A stretch of 64,000 nt of DNA from Sequoia sempervirens (lineage: Eukaryota; Streptophyta; Pinopsida; Cupressales; Cupressaceae): the NCBI GenBank assembly GCA_007258455.2, contig VDFB02270651.1:489932711-489996710 (forward strand). The letters run 5' to 3'. The notes under the pieces are model-generated. The model was given only the letters and a program-made list of their open reading frames with translations. It was not told the origin of the DNA and did not search any database. Below, piece after piece: positions 36,859 through 48,179 of the stretch. Positions within the stretch are counted from its first letter, which is position 1, and every line of letters starts with the position of its first letter. Both the position numbers and the translations under genes were made by a program.

Positions 36859-37306
36859 TATGAATAATGTAACTAGAGACATGTGATTGGTAAGCTTACT
36901 ACTTTTGAGTTAAGTAAATTTTTTGATGCTCTTCCTAAGACAAAATCTACATTCAAAGCTACTATTTTTGGAAAAGATAAGTAGAGATATGATCCAGGAG
37001 AAAGTTCTAGAAATATGTTCAAGTATGAGGAGGAAATGAGAGACTAAAGAAGAAGAGAGAAAACTAGATGAGCTTTATGCACTTACTATCAAGAGGGAAG
37101 CTAAAGGAGAAGGTAAGTATAAAGGAAAATTTACTATTAATTTTTTTTCTTGCAATAAGATTGGTCATTTTGCATCAAGGTGTCCGGAAAGAGTTCCTAA
37201 TCCAAGACCTAACAAGCCTAGATTCCAAAGAAAGTGTTATTATGTTGCTAATGAAGGTGTGATAGATGATGAATCCAATAAAGGTAACATGCTCAAATCT
37301 TCATGA
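36859..37306 (+). pseudogene. Gag remnant of element G, damaged zinc knuckle
   Basis: A plus-strand frame ends with REAKGEGKYKGKFTINFFSC and continues NKIGHFASRCPERVPNPRP at 37,142-37,205. This is the copia CCHC knuckle with the first Cys changed to Phe; the remaining Cys, His and Cys are present. The rest of gag upstream is short and full of stops. Confidence 0.78.
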
Positions 37307-37339
37307 AAATCTTCATAAAGGGAAAGTTATGAGCAAGTG

Positions 37340-38425
37340 TTGTTATAGATTTGAGCAAGAAAGCAGTGAATGGAGTCAAGAAAGCCCCAAGAGGATGGCA
37401 TGCCAAATTGGACAAGCTTTTTTTGAAGCTTGGGTTTAATAAAGGTACTACTGATAGTAATTTGTATTTCAAGATTGATCATGATATAATTTTTGGAGGA
37501 GATGATAGTTTGTGTATGAATTTTGATGATGAGATGCAAAGTGAGTTTGAGATGTCTATGGTTGGAGAGATGGAATAATTTTTAGGATTGAAAATTACTC
37601 AGGTAGATAAGGGGATTTTTATATCTCAATCCAAGTATATGAAATAATTTCTTAATAATTTTGGTATGGAAGATTCAAAGCTAGTTGGTACACCTATGGT
37701 GATCAGATGTAAGTTGACACAAGATGATGATTATCCTAAAGAAAATTAGACTAGATACAAATTGATGATTGGTGGGATGCTCTATTTGACTCAAAGTAGA
37801 CCTGATATCATGAATGTTATATGCATTGTTGCAAGATTTCAAGATAATCCTAAGGAATCTCATGTGGTTGTTGTGAAGAGGATTTTTAAATACTTGAAGG
37901 GGATAGTTGATTTTGGCATGTGGTACCCTAAAGATGATAATCTTACTTTGAGAGCTTGTACTAATGTTAGTTGGGTAGGATATGTGAATGAAAAAAAGAG
38001 TACTAGTGATGGTTCATTTTCTTGGGAAATAAGCTAATTTCATGGTTAACTAAGAAGAGAAATGCCATTTCTTTATCTACTATAGAGGAAAAATACATTA
38101 CTACTACTAATGATTATACTCAAGTATTGTGGATGAAGCAGAAGTTGAAAGATATCAGAGTTGTGTATGATGAACCTATTGCTATATTATGTGACAATTC
38201 AAGTGCAAATAACATTTCTAAGAATCTCATGTCACATTCAAAAACCAAGCATATATCTATCAAGTTTCACTTTTTGAGAGAGAAGGTGAGTTAAAAGGAA
38301 GTCAAACTGGACTATGTTTCTATTAAGGAGTAGATTGCATATACATTTACCAAGATGTTTCCTAAGGATAATTTTGAGTATCTTAGAGGAAAGCTAGGGG
38401 TGATTAGCCCTCCTAATAAGAATTA
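37340..38425 (+). pseudogene. RT C-terminus and RNase H of element G
   Basis: KKAPRGWHAKLDKLFLKLGF opens the segment at about 37,378. KIDHD is then joined directly to IIFGGDD near 37,490, so the catalytic YVDD box is deleted. FLGLKITQVDKGIFISQSKY, MIGGMLYLTQSRPDIMN and RIFKYLKGIVDFGMWYPKDD follow to 37,940. RNase H continues in another frame with ISWLTKKRNAISLSTIEEKY and ILCDNSSANNIS, and pol ends with RGKLGVISPPNKN at about 38,425. The order and motifs are Ty1/copia. Frameshifts lie at about 38,035 and stops at several places. Confidence 0.92.
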
Positions 38426-38741
38426 AGATGCATTGACTTGCATCAGTCTATGCATTTCATAGTCATATCTTGATCTAGATTGATATTGTGGTGGCTGCTA
38501 CTCAGGGGGAGTAGTGAGATGTTCAAAAATGTGGTTCAAAGCTTGTGTGGATAAATTTGTATCTTTTTCACTGATATCAAAGGGGAAGAAGAGTCATGTG
38601 AAAAAATTTGTGGGGATGAGAGTCATGTGAAAGAGTTGAGGAGAAAAGAGTCAAAACCTAAGGGGGAGAAAGTGCTAAGAGAAAGTTGTGTTGATGGTGT
38701 TTTTCAAACCATGTGTTGCCATCAATGCCAAAGGGGGAGAT

Positions 38742-39940
38742 TGTTGAATGTTGCTGATATGTGGTTGTCATTGATGTAAACACTATTGGCATTAAAGGTT
38801 GCATGGGTTGAGGATATTGAGAAAATTATAATAAAATAAGTTGTAGGTTGTCAGTGATGCAGTGAAGTTTAGTATGTTGGATAGCTCAATGTGTTGATAA
38901 TCAGAGGCTTTGGATCAAAGGGTTTTTTGTTGATTATATCTAGTTTACCCATGTTAAGTTTTAGAGATCCACATGAAGATTTGATCAAGTTATGAGTATC
39001 TGTGTTTTCACATTTTTTTTGTTTCTTTTGTTGGTGTTCCTGAAGGAAGATAACATGTTTATAGTAAGTTGATTTGTTTTGGATGCTTCTCTAATGATTC
39101 ATGATGCTCGTGGATGTTTCTATATTGTTTTTTATATGTGTTGCATGTCCACATTGATAGTTGTACTCGTGATTGGTGATTTTCTATTGTGTGTTCATTT
39201 TTTCATGTTCATGGCTAACTAGGTGATTGTATTGTGTTGTGGATCTTTGAGGAATAATTTTTGAAGGTGTTTCATGTTTGAGGATGTTGTTTTAGGTCTT
39301 CACTATGTTGTGGCTGACATTGGTTGGTTCACATTAATAATTGTTTATTGATTTGGGCTGACAATTTGTATACATTTTATATTTTGTTAAAGTCGGTATG
39401 GAGTTGATGTAACTCCTAGTTGTGGATATATATGAGTGATTTTTTATTCCATTTGAAGGTATGATATGTGAAAATAATGTCCTAATCATTTGAAGGAAGA
39501 AGCAGAGTGTGAAGAAGTGCTCATGTGCTTAACCAAAATTGTAATCAAGCATTAGCGAGTGCTATTTTCTTAGTTCAAAATATTGTAGATGTAATCCAAA
39601 TGTTTTTATAAGGCAGTGTGTCTTCCTTTGGGTAGTAATCCTTGTTGTAACTAAGTAATGAGCTCTAGGTAGTGTGACTAAATTCATGTTCATTCCCATT
39701 TATTCCTTTATATTTTTAACAAGGTATAATCTTGTGGCCTAACCTCTACCATGGTTTTTCCTCTAATAGGGTTTCCACATAAAAAATATTGGTGTTATGT
39801 GTGTTTCTAATGTGTTGATGGTTTATTCTTTTATCATTACTTATCATATATGATAATAAGTTGAATAAATTTAATAAGTTTGAAATTCAGTGACAACTAA
39901 TTCACCCCCCTCTCAGTTGTATGCCCTTGTGTTGCCAATA
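38742..39940 (+). repeat. 3' LTR of element G
   Basis: This 1,199-bp copy follows the polypurine tract and is colinear with the 5' LTR. Its last bases are GTTGCCAATA, where the 5' LTR has GTTGCCAACA. Confidence 0.9.
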
Positions 39941-40899
39941 GAGAAGGCCATAGACTCAGACTATGTGCCCCCACCCATTGTGGATTAGGAATCAAAGTCA
40001 TTTAGGCCATATATTAAACTATGAGCACTATATGAGAGCTTGAGGAGGCATGCCCACTAAGTTGATGCTACCCTCAATGCACAGTCATCCTAGACCCCAA
40101 CAAATTTTGAGAGACTAAAGGAAAAGATAGCCAAGTTTCAGGCAGAGAGGGATCAAATAACAAGAGCACATTGGTAGGCCCTTGGACAAATATGGGGTTT
40201 AGATTTTTCTCTTGGTACACTTAGTGGATCACGATCACGATTGCACACCACTATCTCCTAATAGACTACTACTAGACAAATGTGACAACTAGGTCCTAAG
40301 GAATCTAGTAGTCACATGCCTTAGTAGTATTGTATATTTGATGACATGCACACAAAACTTTGATATATATATATGATCACTTTATGTTTTATTTGTTCTT
40401 ATGCATTTTTATGTTAAATGGCAATGTGAATAATTAAATAACTTTTGTAAGATTATATAATGAATGCTTCCATGATTTAACATGCTTTATGTGATCTAAT
40501 AAAAACTTGTTATAGTTTCTCTTAGAAGCAACAATGTGATTAAGTATGTTATCCTAAATTAAATGCACATATGATCTAACTATAGAAAATTAAATGCATG
40601 TAAGGATCTAATCTAACAAAACACACAAGATACGATTGAATAGCTTGGAAGCTAAAGTAATTACTTAAAAATGAATTAAATAACCACTTTAGTGTTTGAG
40701 ACACACAAATAATTGTTTGTCAGGAATGAAGCAATGTGAAAGCTCATGGAATGTAATCTAGTAACTCTAACAACACTAATTATCATTCATACTATTCAAG
40801 GGGATTAGACATTATACCATTGTACATGTGTAACATTTATAGGGTCTTTGAGAGGTGTGTCATATATTTCTATTAATGTGTATGCACTAGACCCATAGA

Positions 40900-41391
40900 T
40901 TTCATTAATTATGTAGGGTCCTAACCAATTAGGACTAAATTTTCCTTTCTTAGTCAGGTCAGCCGTAAAGTTTCATTGATTTTCATACAATAGTAAATCA
41001 CCTTTACTAAATACATGAGGGATGGAATGATCACTATAATTATGTTGTAATTGCTTAGCATAAGCTTGGAGGTGCTCAAGAGTGTTAATGTACTATTCAT
41101 CAAGCATCTAAAGCTAGTGTAATATTTGTTATTCGTAAGTGTCATCATTGATAAGTCCTTGAAGAGCAATCCTTAGCATTGGGATTTTTAACTCCAAGGG
41201 AATAATTGCCTTGGTACCATAGAGAAGGTTATAGGGAGTTGTTCCAGTGGATGTTCTAATGCTAGTATAGTAAGCCCATACTGCATATGATAGTTGTGTA
41301 TGCCAATCCTTGTTATGTTTATTTACTATTTTTCTTAGAATTTGTTAGAGTTTTATTAGTTAATTTGGCCTGTCTATTAGATGGTGGGTAG
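40900..41391 (-). pseudogene. Integrase C-terminal part of element A
   Basis: The minus strand reads YPPSNRQAKLTNK from 41,390 and continues to the region homologous to 47,008-47,390 of element B (the MVYG-x-E-x-I-I-P-L block, here damaged, near 41,210). The sequence stops at the first base of element B. Its upstream half lies at 62,781 onward. Many stops and frameshifts are present. Confidence 0.8.
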
Positions 41392-42923
41392 TGAAAACAA
41401 AGATTTTGGTACCCAAATGCTATATGCTCCTTCTTAGGTTTTTCACCTAAAAGAAAATAAGATTGAAGCCAAAATGCAGTGTTTACACTAAAAGAGGGAT
41501 ATCATTTAGATTTAATTTTCCTAAATGAAGTAAACCAAATGCAAAGAACTAAAAAGTACTATTGATTATGTATGAAAAACTAATAAATATGAAGTAATTG
41601 AAAACATAGTGTTGTTTGCAAAAGACCTAAAAAGATGAATAAAAATGCAAATAGAATTAACAAAAAAGTTATAACATAGAATGTGTGCACCTATAAGTTT
41701 GATGGAGATTGGAAACTACTCTAAAAAATGGAAATGTTGGCTTTTTGACTGACTAGGACTCATTTTCCACCCTGGGCGAATTAGTCCCATATTAGGGTTT
41801 TCTACCCAAAATCTTATTTCTGCCAAAAGGGTACTAGAATCTACACTCATATTTGATAGGAACCTCTAGTGGGACTCATTTTCCATCCATCGAGAATCAG
41901 TCATTTTTCTATTTTCTAGAAATTCAAGTTTGAAATTTTCACTTTGTCACCTACATAGTACTTCTTGACAAAAACCTGGGTATAAATCTCCAAAAAACAC
42001 TTGCAAAATAGCTTTAAATTGGTTTTCTAATGGGGGATTTTCCTTGGTCAAACCCCTAATTTGGTAGTTAAACCTTAAATGGATAAAATACACAAAAAAC
42101 CCTAGCCCTAAGTGTGTCTAAGAATAGGAAAATATGAAGTAAGACAAAACCTTATTCTAATGTGCTAGAATAAGATAAGCAAGTGTGATTTGAATGATGC
42201 AAGACTTCAATTTAAAAAAACCTTAAATCTGAAGATAGAGAGAAAATGGAAGATGGAATCACTTTGAAAACAAGTCATAAGGTGTGATTTGATGGCTAGT
42301 TGCATCTCCTCAACCTAGATTTGTCCATGATTTTGCATAAGAATCCATGATCAACTCTTTGTAATGTTGGATCTAAAATGGTAAGTGAGCTTGAAGACTT
42401 GTAAAAACCATATCTTATTGTCTAAAAGCTTCAACTTTGTTGTAGAAATGCTATTGAATATTGTTGTGAAAGATACTTTTCTCTTGACTCTTGATTTCTC
42501 TTTTTAAAAATGACTAGGAGATGTGAAAAATGACCTAAAAACACATATTTATAGGAAAAAATACCTAATTTCCCATTATTAAGGCCTAAGAAGCTGACAT
42601 CCACTACAAAATTGAATTGAGTCAATGAGTTTCCTACTTAAAAATGAAAATTCCCTAAAAAAGGACTTATTCTCCCAAGGTGGCGAATGGGTCCCATGTG
42701 AGGCTTTTTAGAGGTGGGTTTTTGAGATATGACTATTTTAAGCATTATTTATTGGGAGTAATATGATTTTTGAGTGAAATGGGTATGTAGATCAAAAGTA
42801 ATGAACATTAGGAGCCTATAAATGTAGTTTTTAAGAGGTGATTGGTGTAAGGGTGTCTAAAATAGGACTAAGTTAGGCCAAATATTGTACTTTCTACAAA
42901 GGAGTACAATTTTTGTGTCCATA
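41392..42923 (-). repeat. 3' LTR of element B
   Basis: This 1,532-bp LTR is complete. On the minus strand it starts TATGGACAC (TG changed to TA; the 5' LTR has TGTGGACAC), preceded by the purine-rich CTAAAGTTGGGGCTAAT at 42,924-42,940. It ends CTTTGTTTTCA. In the first 80 bp it differs from the 5' LTR at about ten positions. Confidence 0.9.
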
Positions 42924-43560
42924 ATTAGCCCCAACTTTAGTTCCCTTATGAATCTACATGCATATGTAAGATAAACAACTCTAGAAAGTATACTTTATTG
43001 CACAAAAGGATACTCATTGAAAAGATGGAAGAATGAAGCCCCTAGTGTAGTTATCTACAAAACCATAACATTCAAAATTGCATCCTACAACAAAAATTCA
43101 TTAGTTGTCAAAAAATCCTTTTATCTAACTTCTAGAAATCAAATTCAAGGGTAGATGTATTCCCCCCTTGATTTCGCTTACTTTACAGAGGTGGAATCAA
43201 GGTAGCAATCTAGCCACATCGAATAAGGAACAATTGTATCATAGAGAATTTCCATGTACCATTCCACATAATGATAAATAATGAATGATTTTGGGAGTGG
43301 AATCATGATTCCAATGCATCAAATGGTGTCAAAAATGGAGTTCCCTAGCTCTAGTTCTATTGTTTTGAAGAAAAGGTACCTTATTAACTCTTAAGAGAAA
43401 ATAACCCTAATTTAATGCATAAGAGTAAAAGTGATGAAAATAGGTTAAAAGAGGTAAAGGAGAGTAAATTTTCACCTACTATTTCATTTTACCTTCTTGT
43501 AGCTTGAGAGTGACAAGTGAGATGAGAATATTTCAAATAGACAGGGTTACATGCCTTCAC
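42924..43560. other. Untranslated spacer between 3' LTR and antisense gene (element B)
   Basis: No ORF. It is colinear with 32,867-33,480 of element A, including a strongly conserved GTGGAATCAAGGTAGCAATC stretch at about 43,190 and 33,149. Conservation between old, diverged copies makes this a candidate promoter region for the antisense gene. Confidence 0.5.
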
Positions 43561-43707
43561 AACTAGATGAGCTTTGAGAGCAGGTTGCATGTGGTGCGTT
43601 GTATCATGAAGTGAGTCAATTCTGCAAATTTCACTTAGTGATTTTGTAATTATTTATTGATTTTTAATGCATTTGTAGGTAAATTTAGGATCATGGAATT
43701 TTTTTGT

Positions 43708-43826
43708 GCAAAGTTTCCAATATTTTGCAAAGTGTCCCATTTGTTCGCAAAGTGTCCCTTTTGTTCGCAAAGTGTCCTATTTATTCACAACGTGCCCCAT
43801 TTCTTCGCCAAGTGTCTAAAAAGGGT
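43708..43826. repeat. 20-bp tandem array, six copies (element B)
   Basis: Units of the type GCAAAGTGTCCCATTTGTTC start at 43,708, 43,727, 43,747, 43,767, 43,787 and 43,807. The array corresponds in place, copy number and period to the one at 33,640 in element A. Confidence 0.92.
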
Positions 43827-45520
43827 TCTAAATTGTCTAGGGACTTTAGGAAAGCACACATACATGATGAATAATGTAAAAATTAAATATATTAGATGAA
43901 TTTTTAGAGCATATTGTTGTGATTGTGATAGGTATGTTCCCGGTCATGACAACAACTATGGGGGAGACAAATAAGTTTTCTTAGAGACTTAGCTCCAACA
44001 CTGTCAGTAGAGAAGATGGAGCATCTTTAGGTATTAGGCATCTATTGGGAATATATTATGCCACCTATGAGATACCACAATGTCAAGCTGGTGGCCCTAT
44101 GTGAGCATTGGAATGTCAATACATGTATGTTTCACCTCCCAACCAAGGAGATGACCATCACTTTAGAGGATGTACACTAGATTCTATAAGTACCTATTAG
44201 GGGAGAATGGGTATACTTTCGAGGAGATTGGTTATTTCATGATAAGAAGGTGGATATGTAGTACTACCTTGATGGACTTGTTCATGATGAGTATGTGAGC
44301 ACGAATCAAGTTACTTATGCTACTATATTCACAATCACCCATAGTGAGATAGATTATGATGCACATAGTGGCACTTGTACTTAATCTATATGGATGAGAA
44401 ACACACCTAGATGGAGGATTGTTTCAGTCGATTCTTGATATTGCATAGCATAGGATGGTCTACACTTGGAGACATATCCTAGTGCATCTTTATTATGATC
44501 TAGGTCAATTTGTTTATCAGGAGATAGACAATAAGGTGAATTGCATGCTTTTGTAGGTGTGGTTCCCTGAGAATATTACATGCACTAGGCCTATCAGTTT
44601 CCCATGTACTATAGTCGTAACATATCCATGAGCCTTCGACTATCCTCTATGACACTTGTGGCAATACAAAGACTTGCATTTTTGAAGTGTGATATTTGAC
44701 TGACTAGAGGAGGAAAAGGTACTTTGGAGACCTTATCTACTTACACTACAATGGCTAGATCCCACAGGGAGGTTGAGAAGGATGTAGATGGATAGATTTT
44801 TAGCTAGTTGGCTTTACTATGTAGTACATCCATTCTATTATGGTTGATTCATGTGATAGTTTGGCAGGTGTAGACACCACTGAGAGCATGCCCCCTTATT
44901 AGGAGATTAGTGTGGAGTGCCTAAAGGCTATGTGATACCATACAAATCACTATAGGACATGTTGTCTAGAGTGACTCCAATGATTTAAATCATGATTGGC
45001 CACTAGTCTCTGACGCTGATGACATCGGCAGCATATATGAGCATGAGTGGTGTTAAGTGATATGACTAACTCCTGTATTTCCAATAGATGTCCCTATAGG
45101 TGATACATGACTACCACTAGTTGAGGGAGATGAGGAAGAGGATAGGACTGAGGATGTATGCTATAGGATGGGAGATATATTCATTGGTGTTATAGATGGA
45201 GTATGATTCATATGTCGATCTTGACTATGAGGGCTAGGATGGGGGAGAAGAGGATGAGGATGAGGAGTATGAGGAGGAGGAGCCACCCCTAAGTGAGGGT
45301 GATAGGTAGTAGTTAAGGATCAAAATGAGTGGGGAGAGTCCTCACCAACTCTTGTGACCAGATCACATGTAGTAGCCACAATAGACATCGGTACCCATGG
45401 TCACAAAGAGGCTATCACATCCTTCATGCCCCCTAGAGAGGATGAGGTTGATATCTCTTAGCTGACTAGAGATATAAGTGATGACATTTAATTTTATGCA
45501 TGTACTTTAGTGCTTATCCT

Positions 45521-45539
45521 TTATATATATATATATATA
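45521..45539. repeat. (TA)n microsatellite
   Basis: A pure TA run inside the second probable intron of the antisense gene. A shorter TA run is at the same place in A (about 35,455-35,468). Another lies at 46,369-46,386. Confidence 0.9.
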
Positions 45540-45712
45540 GATCATGATGATGTTTATTGATTGTGTATTGTGTCTACCTTATAGGAGTGATGAGGGACTG
45601 GTGAGAGGTCTATTGTCTAGTTGCTATAGAGATAATACCTACATACATCAATAAGGAGGAGATGAAATCTAATTATATGCCCCCACTAATCATGAAGGAG
45701 GAGCTAGAGTCA

Positions 45713-46104
45713 CTCAAACCTTTCATGAGGCTATAGGAAGCTTAGGAGAGTGTGAGGAGATGACTCCATGGAGCTGAGACCATGGGACAGTCATCCTAGA
45801 CTCAAACCTTTCATGAGGCTATAGGAAGCTTAGGAGAGTGAGAGGAGATGACTCCATGGAGCTGAGACCATGTGACAGACATCCTAGACTCCAGTAGAGG
45901 TGGAGAGACTGCATGCAGAGGTGGAGAGACTACATGCAAAGGTGGCATGGCTACAGGAAAAGAGATGGACCCTAATTATGTTCCCTCACTGATCATGGAG
46001 GAGGATTCAGAGTCACTCAAACCTTTCATGAGGCTATAGGAAGCTTAGGAGAGTGTGAGGAGATGACTCCATGGAGCTGAGACCATAGGAAAATCATCCT
46101 AGAC
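45713..46104. repeat. 88-bp repeats in the 3' end of the antisense gene
   Basis: The segment CTCAAACCTTTCATGAGGCT...CATCCTAGACT occurs at 45,713, 45,801 and 46,016. The first two copies are head to tail and the third follows after a 127-bp interval. Smaller GAGGTGGAGAGACTRCATGC repeats lie between. Element A has a single related segment (about 40,010-40,100). Confidence 0.92.
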
Positions 46105-46199
46105 TCCAGCAGAGGTGGAGAGACTACATGCAGAGGTGGCACAACTATTGGGAAAAGATGGATCAGATAGCAGAGGAGCATCATGTGGCTCTTAGGTGA

Positions 46200-46850
46200 G
46201 TATAGGCTCTATATTTTGCATTCAGAGTCAATGGATCATTATCATGATCACACATGACCATCTCATGATGTCTAAGTACTAGATTACAAGCACTAGAGCT
46301 TGAGGCTTCTAGTTCTCACAGACCTTGGTGATAGTGTATATTGTGATGAGATGTACATAAAACTTTGGATATATATATATATATATGAGCATTTGATGTT
46401 TGTTAATATGTCTTAATATGTTTGAATGTTATATGGCATTGTGATTAATTAAATAATTGGTTGTAAAACTATTTAATTAATGTCTACATGATTTAACATG
46501 ATTAATGTGATCTAATGTAAAACATATTTCAGTTTCACTTTAGATACAACATTGTTATTTGAAAGAGGGTATGTTAAATTAGATACACCTATAATTCATA
46601 TAAGGATCAAACTTAACATAACATGAGAGTGAATAGTATGAAACCTTAAGTAATTATAAAAATAACTTAAATAATGACCTTAGTGTTCAAGACAAACACA
46701 TGATCATTTGTTGAGAATGAAGCAATGTGAAAGTATTTAGAATTTAACCAAATAACTTTAGACAACAATGCTTTATCTTTCATACTATTCAAAGAGACTA
46801 GAGGTAATACCATCGTAGATGTGTGACATTAGTGGGTTCCTTAAGGGGTG
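46200..46850. other. Non-coding stretch between antisense gene and pol (element B)
   Basis: AT-rich, with a TA microsatellite at 46,369. It is colinear with 40,195-40,900 of element A, for example around the TGTTTGTCAGGAATGAAGCA-like segment at 46,708 and 40,715. GTGAGTATAG at 46,196 could be another splice donor. Confidence 0.5.
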
Positions 46851-47960
46851 TTCCATCTAATTCTGGTAACATGTATACACCAAACCCAAAAGCTTTATCA
46901 ATGATGTAAGGTCATAACCAATTAGAACTAAATTTGTTGCATTCGTTTGGTTCAACATTGACATTACACTGATTAGCAAAGAGAACTAAGTCACCCTTTT
47001 GGAACAATCAATTGATAACATTAAGGTTGTACTGATTATGTTTTTGTTTGTAATAAGTTTGAAGGTGTTCAAGAGCATTAATGTATTGTTCATCAAGCAT
47101 CTCAAGCTGATGTAATAATTGTTTGTTATAATGTGGTTCATCGACAAGTGCTTGAAGAGAAATTCTTAGTGTAGGGATTTCTAACTGTAAGGGAATTATT
47201 ACTTCACTACCATAGACCAAATTATAAGGTTTGGTCCTTGTGGAAGATCAAACACTTGTACAATAAGCCCAAAGTGCATAATGCAATTGTGTGTGCCAAT
47301 CCCTATGATTTTTGTTAATAGTTTTCTTCAAAATTTGTTCAAGAACTTTGTTAGTTGATTTAGCTTTACCATTGGATTGCAAGTAATAAGGTGTCAAAAA
47401 ATGATGTTTGATATCAAAGGTCTCCAAAAATTTCTTCACTTCATTAATTTATTAAATGGTGTACCATTATGAAAGACTAACATGGAAGAAAGTTCAAAGC
47501 GAGCAATAATGTGTTCAAGAATGAAATGACATATCACCTCAGCTATGGTAGATCAAAGAGGAATAGCCTCTACCCATTTTGTGAAATAATTAGTTGCGGT
47601 GATAATAAAGGTATGTCCATTGGAAGAGGGAGGTGAAATTTTTCCTATAATGTCCAACCCCCAAACAACAAAGGGCCATATCAGAAGTTGAGTTTGAATT
47701 TCACTATTAGGAGCATGATGCAAATTTCTATGTTCTTGACATTTAAGACATTTGTGAACTTAGTCAAAGCAATCACTTCCATGTTGTGCCAATAATACCC
47801 AATTCATATAAGCTTTTGAACCATTTTTTTCCCTCCAAAATGTCCACCACAAGCACCCTCATGGCTTAGTGAAGTGATAGAGGTATCTCAATTTTTTTTA
47901 AGCATCAAAGAAGATACCATTGAATGACCATCGATATAGCACATCAGAAAGGATGACATA
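46850..47960 (-). pseudogene. Integrase of element B
   Basis: The minus strand shows the zinc region at about 47,890-47,700 (CLKCQEHRNLHHAPNSEI), then GLDIIGKISPPSSNGHTFII at about 47,670 with the first catalytic Asp. FHNGTPF follows near 47,475, where the second catalytic Asp is changed to His. The core continues with TPYYLQSNGKAKSTNKVLEQ at 47,390-47,330. The C-terminal domain contains MVYGSEVIIPLQLEIPTLRI (47,220-47,160) and LEMLDEQYINALEHLQTYYK, typical of Tat integrases. Frameshifts separate the parts. Confidence 0.9.
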
Positions 47961-48179
47961 TTTAGATGAAAGCTTTCATAAATGAGCACAAATATTTTTA
48001 GTTGTTGGCTCAGGAAATGTACCACTTTTCAAATAGTTGAATATGGCATCATACCATTCACTTGATTTTTCCTCATCTATGTGGTCATTAATCAAGGGTT
48101 TCATAATAGGGTGGATAAGGAATGTGAAATATTTTGAAGAATCTTGAGGGGAGATAAGAGAAGCAATACTAGCCATTGC

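Larger units (their letters stand above)
35580..39940 (+). mobile_element. Ty1/copia element G, internally deleted, nested in A
   Basis: Two LTRs (35,580-36,802 and 38,742-39,940) of about 1.2 kb flank only 1.9 kb of internal sequence holding a PBS, gag remnant, RT and RNase H remnants, and a polypurine tract (AAAGGGGGAGAT at 38,730). Protease, integrase and the N-terminal half of RT are deleted. The insertion disrupts the antisense PMD gene of element A, as the intact arrangement in element B shows. A clear TSD is not left (AAGGA before, GAGAA after). Confidence 0.92.
33480..40195 (+). pseudogene. Antisense plant mobile domain (PMD) gene of element A, split by G
   Basis: The plus strand, opposite to gag-pol, encodes a PMD-like protein. 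VNACTFHLLTSEMTIMLEDV at about 34,055-34,115 matches the family hallmark T-x-T-F-H-L-x3-E-M-T-I-T-L-x-D-V. It is followed by LRVPIHGEQV and, after many stops, DKILWRPYQL at about 34,650. An acidic tail lies at 35,040-35,260. Two probable introns are shared with the copy in B (33,545-33,881 and 35,407-35,506). Copia element G interrupts the last exon at 35,580, and the homologous sequence resumes at 39,941. PMD proteins are known in plants both as host genes (MAIN, MAIL1) and inside transposons. Function here is unknown. Confidence 0.78.
43560..46200 (+). pseudogene. Antisense plant mobile domain (PMD) gene of element B
   Basis: The plus strand, opposite to gag-pol, shows MFHLPTKEMTITLEDVH at about 44,127-44,177, the PMD hallmark. 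Further PMD blocks follow: TWRHILVHLYYDLGQFVYQE (about 44,465-44,525), the LLxVWFPENITCTRP block (44,550-44,595) and a VLWRPYLLTLQW block (about 44,715-44,755). An acidic tail (EEDEDEEYEEEEPP, about 45,245-45,290) comes next, and then a repetitive coiled region with 88-bp repeats. Probable introns are 43,611-43,931 (GTGAGT...TAG) and 45,478-45,584 (GTGATGA...TATAG), both at the same places as in element A. Stops and frameshifts make this copy a pseudogene. PMD proteins of the MAIN/MAIL1 group act in the nucleus in silencing; a role for transposon copies is not established. Confidence 0.82.
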
